A DNA stretch of 64,000 nucleotides from Eikenella longinqua (GTDB lineage: Bacteria; Pseudomonadota; Gammaproteobacteria; Burkholderiales; Neisseriaceae): the NCBI RefSeq assembly GCF_001648355.1, contig NZ_LXSL01000028.1, forward strand, positions 186,001-250,000, in the 5' to 3' direction. The notes below the pieces were generated by a model. It saw only the letters and a list, made by a program, of their open reading frames with translations, made no database searches and was not told the origin of the DNA. The translations under genes and the position numbers were made by a program. Of this stretch, positions 1 to 8,360 are shown one piece after another. Positions within the stretch are counted from its first letter, which is position 1. Each line of letters begins with the position of its first letter.

Positions 1-9
1 GCCCGCCCC

Positions 10-1455
10 ATGACCCAGCCCCATCCCCTCCTGCGCACCCAGTGCTACATCAACGGCCAATGGCTCAATGCCGGCAGCGGCCGCACCCTCGCCGTTAGCA
101 ATCCCGCCACCGGCCAAACCATCGGCAGCGTGCCCGATATGGGCGCGGCGGAAGCCGAACGCGCCATTGCAGCTGCCCAAGCCGCCCTGCCCTCCTGGCG
201 CGCCCTCAGCGCCAAACAGCGCAGCCAAATCCTGCGCCGCTGGTTTGATTTGATGATGCAGGAGCAGGAAAACCTCGCCACCCTGCTTACGCTCGAGCAG
301 GGCAAGCCGCTGGCCGAAGCGCGCGGCGAAATCGCCTACGGCGCCTCCTATGTCGAATGGTATGCCGAAGAGGCCAAACGCGTGTATGGCGACACCATCC
401 CCGGCCCCGCACCCGACAAGCGCATCCTGGTGCTCAAGCAGCCCGTGGGCGTGTGCGCCGCCATCACGCCGTGGAACTTCCCCAACGCCATGATCACGCG
501 CAAAGCCGCGCCCGCGCTGGCCGCCGGCTGCACCTTCATCGTGCGCCCCGCCTCGCAAACGCCGTTTTCCGCGCTGGCCATCGCCGAGCTGGCCGAGCGC
601 GCCGGCATTCCCGCAGGCGTGTTCAATGTGCTCACCGGCTCTTCGCGCGAAATCGGCCGCGTGCTCACCGAAAGCGATGCCGTGCGCAAATTCAGCTTCA
701 CCGGCTCCACCGCCGTGGGCCGCACCCTGCAAGCGCAATGCGCCGCCACCATCAAGAAAACCTCGATGGAGCTCGGCGGCAACGCGCCTTTTATCGTGTT
801 TGACGACGCCGACATCGACGCCGCCGTGGCCGGCGCTATCACCTGCAAATTCCGCAACGCCGGGCAAACCTGCGTGTGCGCCAACCGCTTCTATGTGCAA
901 AGCGGCGTGTATGATGAATTTGTGCGCAAATTCGCCCAAGCCGCAGGCTACCTGAAAACCGGCAACGGCCTGGAAGCCGGCACGGATTGCGGCCCGCTCA
1001 TCGACGAAGCCGCGCTGGCCAAAGTGGAAGAACACCTGGCCGACGCCCTCGCCCACGGCGGCGAAGTGGCCGCAGGCGGCGCGCGCCACCCCGCCGGCCG
1101 CCTATTCTTCCAGCCCACCGTGATTCGCCATGCCAATGCCACAATGAAAGTGGCGCGCGAAGAAACCTTCGGCCCGCTCGCCCCCGTGTTCCGCTTCAAG
1201 AGCGAAGAGGAAGTGTTGCAGCAGGCTAACGCCACCGAATACGGCCTCGCCGCCTACTGCTACACCCGCAACATCGGCACCGCCACCCGCATGATGGAAG
1301 GCTTGGAATACGGCATGGTGGGCATCAACAGCAGCGTGATTTCCAACGAAGCCGCCCCCTTCGGCGGCGTGAAGCAGTCGGGCATCGGCCGCGAAGGCGG
1401 CAAATACGGGCTGGAAGAATATTTGGAAACCAAATACGTGCTGCTGGCCGTGTGA
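10..1455 (+). CDS. gabD: NAD(P)-dependent succinate-semialdehyde dehydrogenase
   Basis: Aldehyde dehydrogenase superfamily enzyme of 481 residues, the normal GabD length. It oxidises succinate semialdehyde to succinate, the last step of the GABA shunt, in the cytosol. The motif NAGQTCVC places the catalytic cysteine at residue 288, and MELGGNAP places the general base at Glu254. The cofactor-binding motif reads VRPASQTP, so residue 179 is Arg where E. coli GabD has Lys179, which contacts the cofactor; this may shift NAD/NADP preference (inference). A DUS copy is translated in frame as GYLK near residue 315. No gabT lies beside it in the window. The first Met is at base 10; the window edge leaves little upstream sequence to test the start. 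Confidence 0.95.
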   Translation: MTQPHPLLRTQCYINGQWLNAGSGRTLAVSNPATGQTIGSVPDMGAAEAERAIAAAQAALPSWRALSAKQRSQILRRWFDLMMQEQENLATLLTLEQGKPLAEARGEIAYGASYVEWYAEEAKRVYGDTIPGPAPDKRILVLKQPVGVCAAITPWNFPNAMITRKAAPALAAGCTFIVRPASQTPFSALAIAELAERAGIPAGVFNVLTGSSREIGRVLTESDAVRKFSFTGSTAVGRTLQAQCAATIKKTSMELGGNAPFIVFDDADIDAAVAGAITCKFRNAGQTCVCANRFYVQSGVYDEFVRKFAQAAGYLKTGNGLEAGTDCGPLIDEAALAKVEEHLADALAHGGEVAAGGARHPAGRLFFQPTVIRHANATMKVAREETFGPLAPVFRFKSEEEVLQQANATEYGLAAYCYTRNIGTATRMMEGLEYGMVGINSSVISNEAAPFGGVKQSGIGREGGKYGLEEYLETKYVLLAV

Positions 1456-1728
1456 GCGGCAGGCTACCTGAAAATTGGCGCAACGCCGCTTCCAACAAAG
1501 CCAAAGCCGCCGCACAAATTTTCAGGTAGCCTTTCCGGCAGTCATTTATAATGCGCACATTCCGGCTAAGCGGCAGCCCTTCCCCAACCATGCCGCCCAA
1601 GCATTCCATCTGAATAACGAACGATATTTTTCAGGTAGCCTCCAAGCCGGTTTAAAGGCTACCTGAAAGCAAGGTTTTGGCACAGCCAAGGCCGAGCTTC
1701 TGCGAAGCAACAAACAGAAAGCACACCC
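1456..1728. other. Intergenic region with DUS copies and a possible obg promoter
   Basis: No gene seen. It holds four eikDUS copies (near 1464, 1526, 1629 and 1656). The first two form a loose inverted pair after gabD and the last two a tight one. A TATAAT at 1547-1552 could be a -10 box for obg, but I see no convincing -35. If it is used, the tight DUS hairpin lies in the obg leader. Confidence 0.5.
1629..1668. terminator. Inverted eikDUS pair, hairpin
   Basis: Two eikDUS copies face each other across a loop of about 14 bases (arms about 1629-1641 and 1656-1668), preceded by a T-run. This is a possible transcription terminator between gabD and obg, or a leader hairpin for obg. Confidence 0.45.
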
Positions 1729-2871
1729 ATGAAATTCATCGACGAAGCCAAAATCGAAGTGGCCGCTGGGCGCGGCGGCAACGGCGCAGTCAGCTTCCGC
1801 CGCGAAAAATACGTACCGCGCGGCGGCCCCGACGGCGGCGACGGCGGGCGCGGCGGCAGCGTGTTTGCCGTGGCCAGCGAAAACGTCAACACCCTGGTGG
1901 AATACCGTTTTGTGAAACGCTATCAGGCCAAAAACGGCGAAAAAGGCCACGGCTCCGACCGCTACGGCGCCGGCGCCGACGACATCGAGCTGCAAATGCC
2001 CGTGGGCACCCTCATCCGCGACGCCGACACCGGCGAAACCGTGGCCGACCTCACACGGCACGGCCAGCGCGTGTGCCTCGCCCGCGGCGGCAAAGGCGGC
2101 CTGGGCAATATCCATTTCAAATCTTCGGTAAACCGCGCGCCCAAGCAGGCCACCCCCGGCGAGCCCGGCGAAGCGCGCCGCCTCAATCTGGAGCTGAAAG
2201 TGCTGGCCGACGTGGGCCTGCTCGGTATGCCCAATGCCGGCAAGTCCACCCTCATCCGCGCCGTATCTGCCGCCCGCCCCAAAGTGGCCGACTATCCCTT
2301 CACCACGCTGCACCCCAATCTGGGCGTGGTGCGCGTGAGCGAAAGCCAGAGCTTCGTGATGGCCGACATCCCCGGCCTGATTGAAGGTGCGGCCGAAGGC
2401 GCCGGCTTGGGGCACCGCTTTTTGAAACACCTCTCGCGCACCGGCCTCCTGCTGCACGTGGTTGATTTGGCGCCCTTCGACGAAGCCGTCAACCCCGCCG
2501 CCGAAGCGCTGGCCATCATCAACGAGCTGCGCAAATATGACGACGAGCTGTTCGACAAACCGCGCTGGCTGGTGCTGAACAAACTGGATATGCTCAGCCC
2601 CGAAGAAGCTGCCGAGCGCAAAGCCGCCTTCCTCGCCGCCATCGGTTGGGCACACCCCGCCCCCGGCGAGCCCGGCTTCGGCTGGCAAACCCCGCGCCTG
2701 TTTGAAATCAGCGCGCTCACCCATCAGGGCACGCAGGAGCTGGTGCAGCAAATCGGGCAGTATCTGGCCGAGAAAAAACGGCAGGCAGCCGAAGCCGAAG
2801 CAGCCGCCGAAGCCGACACCCCGCCGGAAACCGCCATCACCACCGACACCTCTGTTTTTCAAGCAGAATAG
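1729..2871 (+). CDS. obgE: GTPase ObgE/CgtA
   Basis: Essential ribosome-associated GTPase involved in 50S assembly and stress control. The Gly-rich Obg fold occupies about residues 1-158 (repeated GRGGNG and GGDGGRGG motifs). The G domain follows, with the P-loop GMPNAGKST at residues 166-174, DIPGLIEGA as switch II, and NKLD as the base-specificity motif. The C-terminal tail is short and acidic (Ala/Glu-rich), as in many Obg proteins; total length is 380 residues. In many bacteria obg follows rplU-rpmA, but here it follows gabD, so it is probably transcribed from its own promoter. The start gives MKFIDEAKIEV, the canonical N-terminus. Confidence 0.97.
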   Translation: MKFIDEAKIEVAAGRGGNGAVSFRREKYVPRGGPDGGDGGRGGSVFAVASENVNTLVEYRFVKRYQAKNGEKGHGSDRYGAGADDIELQMPVGTLIRDADTGETVADLTRHGQRVCLARGGKGGLGNIHFKSSVNRAPKQATPGEPGEARRLNLELKVLADVGLLGMPNAGKSTLIRAVSAARPKVADYPFTTLHPNLGVVRVSESQSFVMADIPGLIEGAAEGAGLGHRFLKHLSRTGLLLHVVDLAPFDEAVNPAAEALAIINELRKYDDELFDKPRWLVLNKLDMLSPEEAAERKAAFLAAIGWAHPAPGEPGFGWQTPRLFEISALTHQGTQELVQQIGQYLAEKKRQAAEAEAAAEADTPPETAITTDTSVFQAE

Positions 2872-2907
2872 GCCAATCAACCCACTTTCATTTAGGGAGA
2901 CATCACT

Positions 2908-3237
2908 ATGGACATCGGAAAACTCGTCAGCTGGCTCATCGCCGGCGCCATCGCCTACGGCGGCTATAACTACCTGAGCACCGGCGACGTTACCTTCATC
3001 GCCCCCTCGCAGCAAACCGTGCTCAAACTGGCCACCGAAGCCAACCGCAACCTACCCCGAGGCAGCCACCTGGCCACCGGCAAATCCTGCGTGCGCACCG
3101 GCGGCGGCAAATTCAAACGCGGCATCTACAGCTGCGAAATCAAAGTATTCACCGGCATGTCTTCCTACGAAGATTCCAAAAACAGCTACAACATCCTCGT
3201 TACCAAACGCAACGGCCAATGGCAGATTACCCGCTAG
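2908..3237 (+). CDS. Hypothetical membrane-anchored protein
   Basis: Protein of 109 residues that I do not recognise. A hydrophobic segment at about residues 5-24 could be a single membrane anchor or uncleaved signal, followed by a basic soluble domain with two cysteines (in KSCVRTGGG and YSCEIKV) that might form a disulfide outside the membrane. A good ribosome binding site (TTAGGGAGA) precedes the ATG by about 7 bases. It starts 36 bases after obg, on the same strand, and is followed by the NlpE-like lipoprotein, so the three may be co-transcribed. Confidence 0.75.
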   Translation: MDIGKLVSWLIAGAIAYGGYNYLSTGDVTFIAPSQQTVLKLATEANRNLPRGSHLATGKSCVRTGGGKFKRGIYSCEIKVFTGMSSYEDSKNSYNILVTKRNGQWQITR

Positions 3238-3265
3238 CCCTGGCCCAGCGCACCGCGAAAGCATC

Positions 3266-3745
3266 ATGATGAAACCCACCGCCGCCCTCCCCCTCCTGCT
3301 GTTGCTGGCCGCCTGCGCCCCGCAGGAAAACGCCGCGCCCGCCGCATCGGCAGCCTCCGAGCCTGCCGCAGCAGCCGCTTCCCTACCCGAAGCCGCCATC
3401 GCTTCCGGCGCTTCCGCAGCCGCAACTGAATCCGGCCACGCCTGGGCCGGCCGCTATCACGGCGTGCTGCCCTGCGCCTCCTGCGAAGGCATCGACACCA
3501 CCTTGGTGTTGAAAGAAGACGGCAGCTACACCCTCAGCGAAACCTACCAACAACGCCACCCGCTCACCGAAGAAGCCTCTGGCCGCTTCACCTGGCGCAG
3601 CGAAGGCCAAATCCTCCAGCTCGACCAAGCCGGCAGCGAACGCCTCTACCAAATCGGCCACGGCCAAATTTGGGCGCTAGACATGGACGGCAAACAAATC
3701 GAAGGTGAGCTGGCCGGCCTCTACATCCTGAAGCAAACCCAATAA
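3266..3745 (+). CDS. NlpE N-terminal domain lipoprotein
   Basis: Predicted outer-membrane lipoprotein of 159 residues. The lipobox LLAAC sets the lipidated cysteine at residue 17. An Ala/Ser/Glu-rich low-complexity linker runs to about residue 58, then a domain resembling the N-terminal barrel of NlpE (copper homeostasis and surface-sensing lipoprotein) with its CxxC (LPCASCEGI) and the patterns TTLVLKEDGSYTL and GRFTW. The second NlpE domain of enterobacteria is absent, as is usual outside Enterobacteria. Binding of copper or a role in envelope stress is family inference only. The alternative Met one codon later would not change the lipobox. Confidence 0.85.
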   Translation: MMKPTAALPLLLLLAACAPQENAAPAASAASEPAAAAASLPEAAIASGASAAATESGHAWAGRYHGVLPCASCEGIDTTLVLKEDGSYTLSETYQQRHPLTEEASGRFTWRSEGQILQLDQAGSERLYQIGHGQIWALDMDGKQIEGELAGLYILKQTQ

Positions 3746-3760
3746 GCCCGCCCTGCCATG

Positions 3761-3832
3761 TATAGCGGATAAAAATAAGCATGGGGCAAGGCAGCGAGCC
3801 AAGGCCATAGCATGCTTATTTTGATTCACTAA
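3761..3832. mobile_element. Degenerate Correia-like element
   Basis: About 72 bases starting TATAGCGGAT and ending ATTCACTAAA. The inner arms (AAAATAAGCATG and its complement) and the core words GGCAAGGCAGCGAGCC resemble the better-preserved copies elsewhere in the window, but the middle is shortened. Probably a decayed miniature element. Confidence 0.55.
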
Positions 3833-3875
3833 ATTTTCAGGTAGACTCATCTGCACGACAGGCTACCTGAAAGCG

Positions 3876-3940
3876 CAAGCTTCAACGTAGTTAAAACGAT
3901 GTCTTGCGAAGCAAGGCGGAGTTTCAGCGAAGCTAAAAAC
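3876..3940. repeat. GCGAAGC-module intergenic repeat, copy 1
   Basis: Follows an eikDUS at 3860. Modules seen: AGCTTCAACGTAGTTAAAA, the palindrome CTTGCGAAGCAAG, and GAGTTTCAGCGAAGCTAAA. The same modules recur at 6751, 9069, 22684, 27451 and, inverted, at 29382, 46696 and 49026. Confidence 0.7.
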
Positions 3941-3974
3941 TTCGCCGCACACCAAACCGCCGCAGCACACACCC

Positions 3975-4283
3975 ATGCCCCAAATCACCACCCGCAGCAC
4001 CCAATTCACCCTGCAAGCAGGCGAAACCCTGCTCGAAGCCCTAGAGCGCACCGGCCACGAAGTCGAATACCAATGCCGCAGCGGCTACTGCGGCTCCTGC
4101 CGCGTGAAACTGCTCGCCGGCAGCGTTTCCTACCGCGAACACCCCCTGGCCTTCCTCCTGCCCGGCGAAATCCTGCCCTGCTGCTGCACCGTAGCCGAAG
4201 ACATCCAAATCGACTGCCGCCAAAGCCAAAGCGAGCCCGACCTGTTCGAGCCAGACCTCTTCGCCGACAACAGCGGCAAATAA
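3975..4283 (+). CDS. yfaE: 2Fe-2S ferredoxin maintaining class I ribonucleotide reductase (YfaE)
   Basis: Small plant-type [2Fe-2S] ferredoxin of 102 residues. Cluster ligands are Cys34, Cys39 and Cys42 in the pattern CRSGYCGSC, plus one of the cysteines in ILPCCC (69-71), the YfaE signature. In E. coli YfaE delivers electrons to rebuild the diferric-tyrosyl cofactor of NrdB. Here no nrdA or nrdB is adjacent, so the gene stands alone, as commonly in Neisseriaceae (family knowledge, not checked). It lies downstream of a Correia-like remnant and a GCGAAGC repeat and upstream of a facing DUS pair. Confidence 0.9.
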   Translation: MPQITTRSTQFTLQAGETLLEALERTGHEVEYQCRSGYCGSCRVKLLAGSVSYREHPLAFLLPGEILPCCCTVAEDIQIDCRQSQSEPDLFEPDLFADNSGK

Positions 4284-4310
4284 AGCGCCTTCTTCATCCA
4301 CACACAGCAA

Positions 4311-4353
4311 AAGGCTACCTGAAAACCGTTCGCACAATTTTCAGGTAGCCTTT
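4311..4353. terminator. Inverted eikDUS pair after yfaE
   Basis: AAGGCTACCTGAAAA and its complement are separated by about 12 bases and followed by TTTAT. The hairpin with T-rich end lies between convergent yfaE and the 4394 gene, so it could terminate both. Confidence 0.55.
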
Positions 4354-4393
4354 ATAGTCTTACAACAACAGCGTTTTAACCAGCCAAAACGGC

Positions 4394-4804
4394 TCAACGC
4401 CCCGCCTGCGCGGCCAAGCATTGCGCCTGCCGCTGTTCAAACGCCGCGCTGCCGCCGAGTTTGCCCAGCTGCTCTTGCGGCGAAAGGCGCGGCAGGCTGC
4501 GCAAATCGTCTGCGCTCAGCCGCTTAATCGGCTCTTCCCACAGGCAGCGGCAATACAGCTCCAGCACCCGTTCGCCCTGCCCGGCCAGGCCGTGTTTGGC
4601 CAAATCGGCCTGCCACTGCGGCACGGCGGGCATATTCTGCACGCAGGCCTCGACTATGCGGCGGCTGATGTCGTCGGGGTCGGGCGAATACAGGCGCGGC
4701 AGCAGGGCAAAGCCGAGCACCAGCGCGGCGGTTACCGCCAGCCAGCCGATTAAGGTGCGGCGGCGTTTGCGGCGGGCGGCCTCGTCGGTGCGCGCCTCAG
4801 CCAT
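4394..4804 (-). CDS. Hypothetical single-pass membrane protein downstream of hom
   Basis: The likely product is 136 residues starting MAEARTDEAARRKRRR; the ATG at 4804 overlaps the last codons of hom, which suggests translational coupling. A strongly basic N-terminus precedes one hydrophobic helix (about residues 20-38, TLIGWLAVTAALVLGFALL), giving a cytoplasm-in, periplasm-out arrangement. The periplasmic part has four cysteines (two close together in YCRCLW). I do not recognise the family. A longer upstream reading from 4879 exists but lies entirely inside hom and has unlikely composition. Confidence 0.7.
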   Translation of the reverse strand: MAEARTDEAARRKRRRTLIGWLAVTAALVLGFALLPRLYSPDPDDISRRIVEACVQNMPAVPQWQADLAKHGLAGQGERVLELYCRCLWEEPIKRLSADDLRSLPRLSPQEQLGKLGGSAAFEQRQAQCLAAQAGR

Positions 4805-6101
4805 GCAGGCTTTCCATGCGCAACACCACCACCGGCTCAAACACGTTTTCCAGCGCCTCGATTTGCGTGATGGCAGCACGGATGTGTTTCTCTTTGGCCT
4901 GATGGGTGAGGATGACGATTTCGGCGGTTTCGTGGTTGATCACGCCTTTTTGCAGCAGGGCTTCAATCGACACACCCTGCGCGGCCAGGGTGCGGCAGAT
5001 GTCGGCCATCACGCCGGGCTTGTCTTGTGCGGAAACGCGCAGGTAGTAGCTGCTGGTGATTTCGTCGATGGGCAGCACCGGCAGCGCTTCGTTGCTGCGG
5101 AAGGCCAGGGGCGGCACGCGCTGCTCGGGGTTGGAATCAATCAGGCGGGCGATGTCGATGATATCGGCCACCACGGCGCTGGCGGTGGGCGAGGCACCGG
5201 CGCCGGCGCCGTAATACAGGGTTTCGCCCACCATGTTCGACTGCACCAGCACGGCGTTCATCACGCCTTCCACCTGCGCCAGCAGGCGGCATTCGGGCAC
5301 CAATGTGGGGTGTACGCGCAATTCGACGCCCGCTTCGGTTTTGCGGGTGATGCCCAAAAGCTTGATGCGGTAGCCGAGCTCTTCGGCGTAGCGGATGTCT
5401 TGGCTTTCCAGCTTGCTGATGCCTTCCAGATAGCAGTGCTCGAAGTTGATGGGTGTGCCGAAGGCGAGGGCGGACATGATGCTCAGCTTGTGCGCCGCGT
5501 CGTGGCCTTCGATATCGAAAGTGGGGTCGGCTTCGGCGTAGCCCAGCTCCTGCGCCTGCTTGAGCACGGAGGCGAAGCTGCTGCCGTGGGCGCGCATATT
5601 GCTGAGGATGAAGTTGCTGGTGCCGTTGATGATGCCGGCCACGGATTTGATGCGGTTGGCAGCCAGGCCTTCGCGCAGCGCCTTGATAATCGGGATGCCG
5701 CCGGCCACCGCCGCTTCAAACATCACCATCACGTTATGCTTGGCCGCCAGCGCGAAGATTTCGTTGCCATGTTCGGCCAGCAGCTTTTTGTTGGCGGTAA
5801 CCACGTGTTTGCCGTTTTCAATCGCGCACAGCACTGCCTCGCGCGCCGTATCCGTGCCGCCAATCAGTTCCACCACAATATCCACATCCGCGCTGCGGGC
5901 TACCTGAAAAACATCATCCGCCACCACGGTATCGCTCGGGCACAGCTTGCGGATGCGCTCGCTGTTGCGGCTGGCCGCCATCACGATGCGCACTTCCCTA
6001 CCCAGGCGGCGCGTGATTTCCGCCGCGTTTTCAGACAACAGTTTAACGGTACCGCCGCCGACGGTGCCCATCCCCAAGATGCCGATTCCGATTGGTTGCA
6101 T
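4797..6101 (-). CDS. hom: Homoserine dehydrogenase
   Basis: NAD(P)-dependent reduction of aspartate semialdehyde to homoserine, the branch point to threonine and methionine. The 434 residues match the monofunctional Hom of Gram-negative bacteria: an N-terminal Rossmann fold (GILGMGTVGGGTV, residues 7-19), a catalytic domain with NKKLLAEHG and GIINGTSNFIL, and a C-terminal ACT domain beginning near residue 350 (YYLRVSAQDKPGVMADI) for feedback by threonine. A DUS copy is translated in frame near residue 66 (FQVARS). asd, the preceding pathway step, is at 41815, not linked. Confidence 0.96.
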   Translation of the reverse strand: MQPIGIGILGMGTVGGGTVKLLSENAAEITRRLGREVRIVMAASRNSERIRKLCPSDTVVADDVFQVARSADVDIVVELIGGTDTAREAVLCAIENGKHVVTANKKLLAEHGNEIFALAAKHNVMVMFEAAVAGGIPIIKALREGLAANRIKSVAGIINGTSNFILSNMRAHGSSFASVLKQAQELGYAEADPTFDIEGHDAAHKLSIMSALAFGTPINFEHCYLEGISKLESQDIRYAEELGYRIKLLGITRKTEAGVELRVHPTLVPECRLLAQVEGVMNAVLVQSNMVGETLYYGAGAGASPTASAVVADIIDIARLIDSNPEQRVPPLAFRSNEALPVLPIDEITSSYYLRVSAQDKPGVMADICRTLAAQGVSIEALLQKGVINHETAEIVILTHQAKEKHIRAAITQIEALENVFEPVVVLRMESLHG

Positions 6102-6309
6102 GCTGACTCCTTGTTTATAATGACTTGCCAGACCGGAAAAATTACAAAAATAAACGAAAGGCCGCTATATTAGCCGAAAACCCCGCCCTTTACACCTTTT
6201 AAAGCAAAGCCTCCAGTTTTCCGGGCGGATTTCAGACATATTGTCTCGGCGGCAAACTTTTTCAGGTAGCCTCCCCTGCCCACCCCAACCCGTTCAATCC
6301 AAACAAAAC

Positions 6310-6672
6310 ATGCTCATCCAAGAACACCAGCCCAACCATCCCTGCCATATCGAGCACTACCAGCCCGGCGAGCTGCACATCAACGGCCAAATCCACCGCC
6401 AAGCCGTGCTGCTCGACGGCAGCGGCAGCGTGCAGCCCCTATCCCTCGCCTCTCCCGCCGAACTGCAAGCCGCCGACCTCGCCCGCGCCGCCCAATCCCA
6501 GCCCGAAGTCATCCTCATCGGCACCGGCGAGCGCCAGCAGTTTATCCACCCGCGCATCATGGCCGCCGCAGCCGGCATCGGCGTGGAATGCATGCACACC
6601 GCCGCCGCCGTGTGCACTTATCTGCTGCTGCAAAGCGAAGGCCGCCGCGTGTGGGCGTGGCTGTGGGTGTAG
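6310..6672 (+). CDS. Mth938-like domain protein (DUF498)
   Basis: Product of 120 residues from MLIQEHQP. The pattern of an N-terminal beta region, then PEVILIGTGERQQFIHP, then GIGVECMHTAAAVCTYLLLQSEGRRVWAWLW, is the Mth938/NDUFAF3 fold found in many proteobacteria, often near the sec genes or alone; the human relative is a complex I assembly factor. Its bacterial role is not established. I chose Met at 6310 because the longer reading from 6241 runs back through a DUS copy and low-complexity sequence. Confidence 0.85.
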   Translation: MLIQEHQPNHPCHIEHYQPGELHINGQIHRQAVLLDGSGSVQPLSLASPAELQAADLARAAQSQPEVILIGTGERQQFIHPRIMAAAAGIGVECMHTAAAVCTYLLLQSEGRRVWAWLWV

Positions 6673-7007
6673 CGCGCGTTCAGAGCGCAAGCTTCAGCCC
6701 GCCCCTTTACCCGACGTTCCCGCCTGCCCTCAAGCAAAAGGCTACCTGAAAACGATGTCTTGCGAAGCAAGGCTGAGTTTCTGCGAAGCTAAAGCGAAGC
6801 TTCAACGAAGTTAAAATTGAGCTTTGCCAATCTCTGCAAACTCAATTTTCAGGTAGCTTCATAGCACGATATCTTCATGGCGCAAACAGCCTGCCTGCAA
6901 GCCAATCATCAATCCGGTTAAACTCTTTTCGGCGAAAGCAAAAATTTTCAGGTAACCTCCCCTCCGCCAAGGCTACCTGAAACCGGCCACTATTTTTCAG
7001 GTAGCCT
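6673..7007. other. Repeat-filled gap between convergent genes
   Basis: No gene seen. Contains an intact eikDUS at about 6739, a GCGAAGC-module repeat at 6751-6816, two mutated DUS copies (near 6845 and 6945) and a facing DUS pair at 6969-7008. Confidence 0.6.
6751..6816. repeat. GCGAAGC-module intergenic repeat, copy 2
   Basis: Best-preserved copy. Immediately after an eikDUS come GATGTCTTGCGAAGCAAGG, then GAGTTTCTGCGAAGCTAAA, then AGCTTCAACGAAGTTAAAA. The first module is a perfect short palindrome. Confidence 0.75.
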
Positions 7008-7008
7008 T
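6969..7008. terminator. Inverted eikDUS pair at the radC end
   Basis: Arms AAGGCTACCTGAAA and its complement across a 12-base loop. The outer arm touches the radC stop codon (7008-7010), so the hairpin ends both the plus-strand DUF498 unit and the minus-strand radC unit. Confidence 0.5.
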
Positions 7009-7703
7009 CACACCCCCGCCTCCGGCAGCCACCCGTTTGCCGCAAACGACACCGCCCGGTTGCCCGCCACGATGAAATGGTCCAGCAGACGCACGTCCAG
7101 CAGCGCGAGCGCCTGCTGCAAACGCCGCGTAAACGCCAAATCCGCCGCCGAAGGCTCGGCCGAGCCGCCCGGGTGGTTGTGCGCGATAATCAGCGCCGCC
7201 GCGTGGTGCTGCAAAGCCAGCTGCGCCACCTCGCGAACATACACCGTATTCTCCGCCACCGTGCCGCGCGACAGCTCCTGCAAGGCAATCAGCCGGTGGC
7301 TGCTGTTGAGCAAAAGCGCCACGCTCACCTCCACCGGCTCGTGCCCCAGCTGCAACACCAAATAATCCGCCACCGCCTCGGGCGAAGTAAACGCCGGCGT
7401 TTCGCGCATTTCCTCCGCCAAAAGCCGTCGCCCGATTTCGCGCACCACGGCAAACTGGCAAAACGCCGCCTCGCCCATGCCCTTGTGCCGCGTGAGCTCC
7501 TTAGCCGGCGCGGAAAACAGCCGGTTGAGCGAGCCGAATTCCTGCAACAGATAGCGCGCCAAATCCACCGCGCTCATGCCCTGCGTGCCCACCCGCAGCA
7601 AAATCGCCAGCAGCTCCGCATCGCTCAGTGCGCCCGCGCCACGTTGCAGCAGTTTCTCGCGCGGCCGCTCGTTTTCCGGCCAATGTTTGATGCCCACAAT
7701 CAC
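7008..7703 (-). CDS. radC: RadC family JAB-domain protein
   Basis: Protein of 231 residues. An N-terminal UPF0758 helix-hairpin-helix region (LSDAELLAILLRVGTQG and HKGMGEAAFCQ) is followed by a JAB/MPN domain with the metalloprotease motif AHNHPGGSAEPSAAD. The HxHPxGxxxPSxxD pattern keeps both His and the Asp ligand. It was named for a supposed DNA-repair role in E. coli that is no longer accepted; related proteins act in natural competence or on DNA in other species, and the molecular function remains uncertain. Start MIVGIKHWPENERPREKLL is canonical. Confidence 0.93.
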   Translation of the reverse strand: MIVGIKHWPENERPREKLLQRGAGALSDAELLAILLRVGTQGMSAVDLARYLLQEFGSLNRLFSAPAKELTRHKGMGEAAFCQFAVVREIGRRLLAEEMRETPAFTSPEAVADYLVLQLGHEPVEVSVALLLNSSHRLIALQELSRGTVAENTVYVREVAQLALQHHAAALIIAHNHPGGSAEPSAADLAFTRRLQQALALLDVRLLDHFIVAGNRAVSFAANGWLPEAGV

Positions 7704-7893
7704 TCCTCCCGCATAAAAATCAAATTGTTGCCCAATCGTTTAAAACCAAATTATACAGGCCGCCCGCCCGTCTGCGGCAAATGCCCCGCCTGCCCGACGC
7801 GCCGCCCGGCAAATTTAACATTGCCCGCACCCTTCACAAATTTGACCTGAATCATAAAAAAATTTTTGCCTATCCATAGCTTACGTAAAAAGA

Positions 7894-7923
7894 TTGGAAA
7901 AAGCCGCCGCAAAGGGCTACAAT
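7894..7923 (+). promoter_or_regulatory. Probable sigma-70 promoter of hfq
   Basis: TTGGAA (7894-7899), an 18-base spacer, then TACAAT (7918-7923), about 60 bases upstream of the hfq ATG, in an AT-rich stretch (7840-7980) unlike the GC-rich surroundings. The hfq ribosome site TTGGAGTTAG follows. Confidence 0.5.
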
Positions 7924-7984
7924 CTGCCACCTTTTTTCGTTTTATAAAAAAGTCCTCAACAAAAATAATTGGAGTTAGAAAACT

Positions 7985-8245
7985 ATGGCAACCAAAGGAC
8001 AAATGCTGCAGGATCCCTTTTTGAACGCCCTGCGCAAAGAACATGTGCCGGTATCCATTTACTTGGTAAACGGCATCAAGCTACAAGGACAGGTAGAATC
8101 GTTTGACCAATACGTGGTTCTGCTGCGCAACACCTCGGTTACCCAAATGGTGTACAAACACGCGATTTCCACCATCGTTCCCGCCCGCGCCGTGAGCCTC
8201 CAGCCGCCGGCCGAGCAGAAACCCGCTGCCGAAGCCGAACAATAA
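7985..8245 (+). CDS. hfq: RNA chaperone Hfq
   Basis: Sm-like hexameric RNA chaperone of 86 residues that pairs small RNAs with mRNAs. Sm1 (DPFLNALRKEHVPVSIYLVNGIKLQGQVESFDQ) and Sm2 (YKHAISTIVPAR, with the KH pair) are intact, including the Gln8 and Lys31 region of the proximal face. The C-terminal tail is short and rich in Pro, Ala and Glu, as in Neisseria, rather than the long enterobacterial tail. miaA and hflX, its usual neighbours, are absent; it has its own promoter and terminator, so it is probably monocistronic. Confidence 0.97.
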   Translation: MATKGQMLQDPFLNALRKEHVPVSIYLVNGIKLQGQVESFDQYVVLLRNTSVTQMVYKHAISTIVPARAVSLQPPAEQKPAAEAEQ

Positions 8246-8258
8246 ACAGGCACACCCG

Positions 8259-8292
8259 CGCGCACTGTCTGAGCCCAGCCAGTGCGTTTTTT
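8259..8292 (+). terminator. Rho-independent terminator of hfq
   Basis: GCGCACTG and CAGTGCG form a stem over a 12-base loop, followed by six T residues (8287-8292), 14 bases after the hfq stop. No DUS is involved, unlike most other terminators here. Confidence 0.8.
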
Positions 8293-8360
8293 CGTAGCGG
8301 TGCGGCAGCGGGGCAACACGCCTCCCGCCCGCCGCCATGTTATCGAAGAGAACACACCAG

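Noticed and set aside
1546..3015. 489-codon minus-strand frame opposite obg
   Set aside because: GC-rich codon shadow of the obg frame; Gly/Phe/Ala-rich composition without motifs.
4461..6173. 570-codon plus-strand frame opposite hom
   Set aside because: It is the antisense of hom, which has all homoserine dehydrogenase motifs; the opposite frame is His/Ala/Gly-rich with no recognisable domain.
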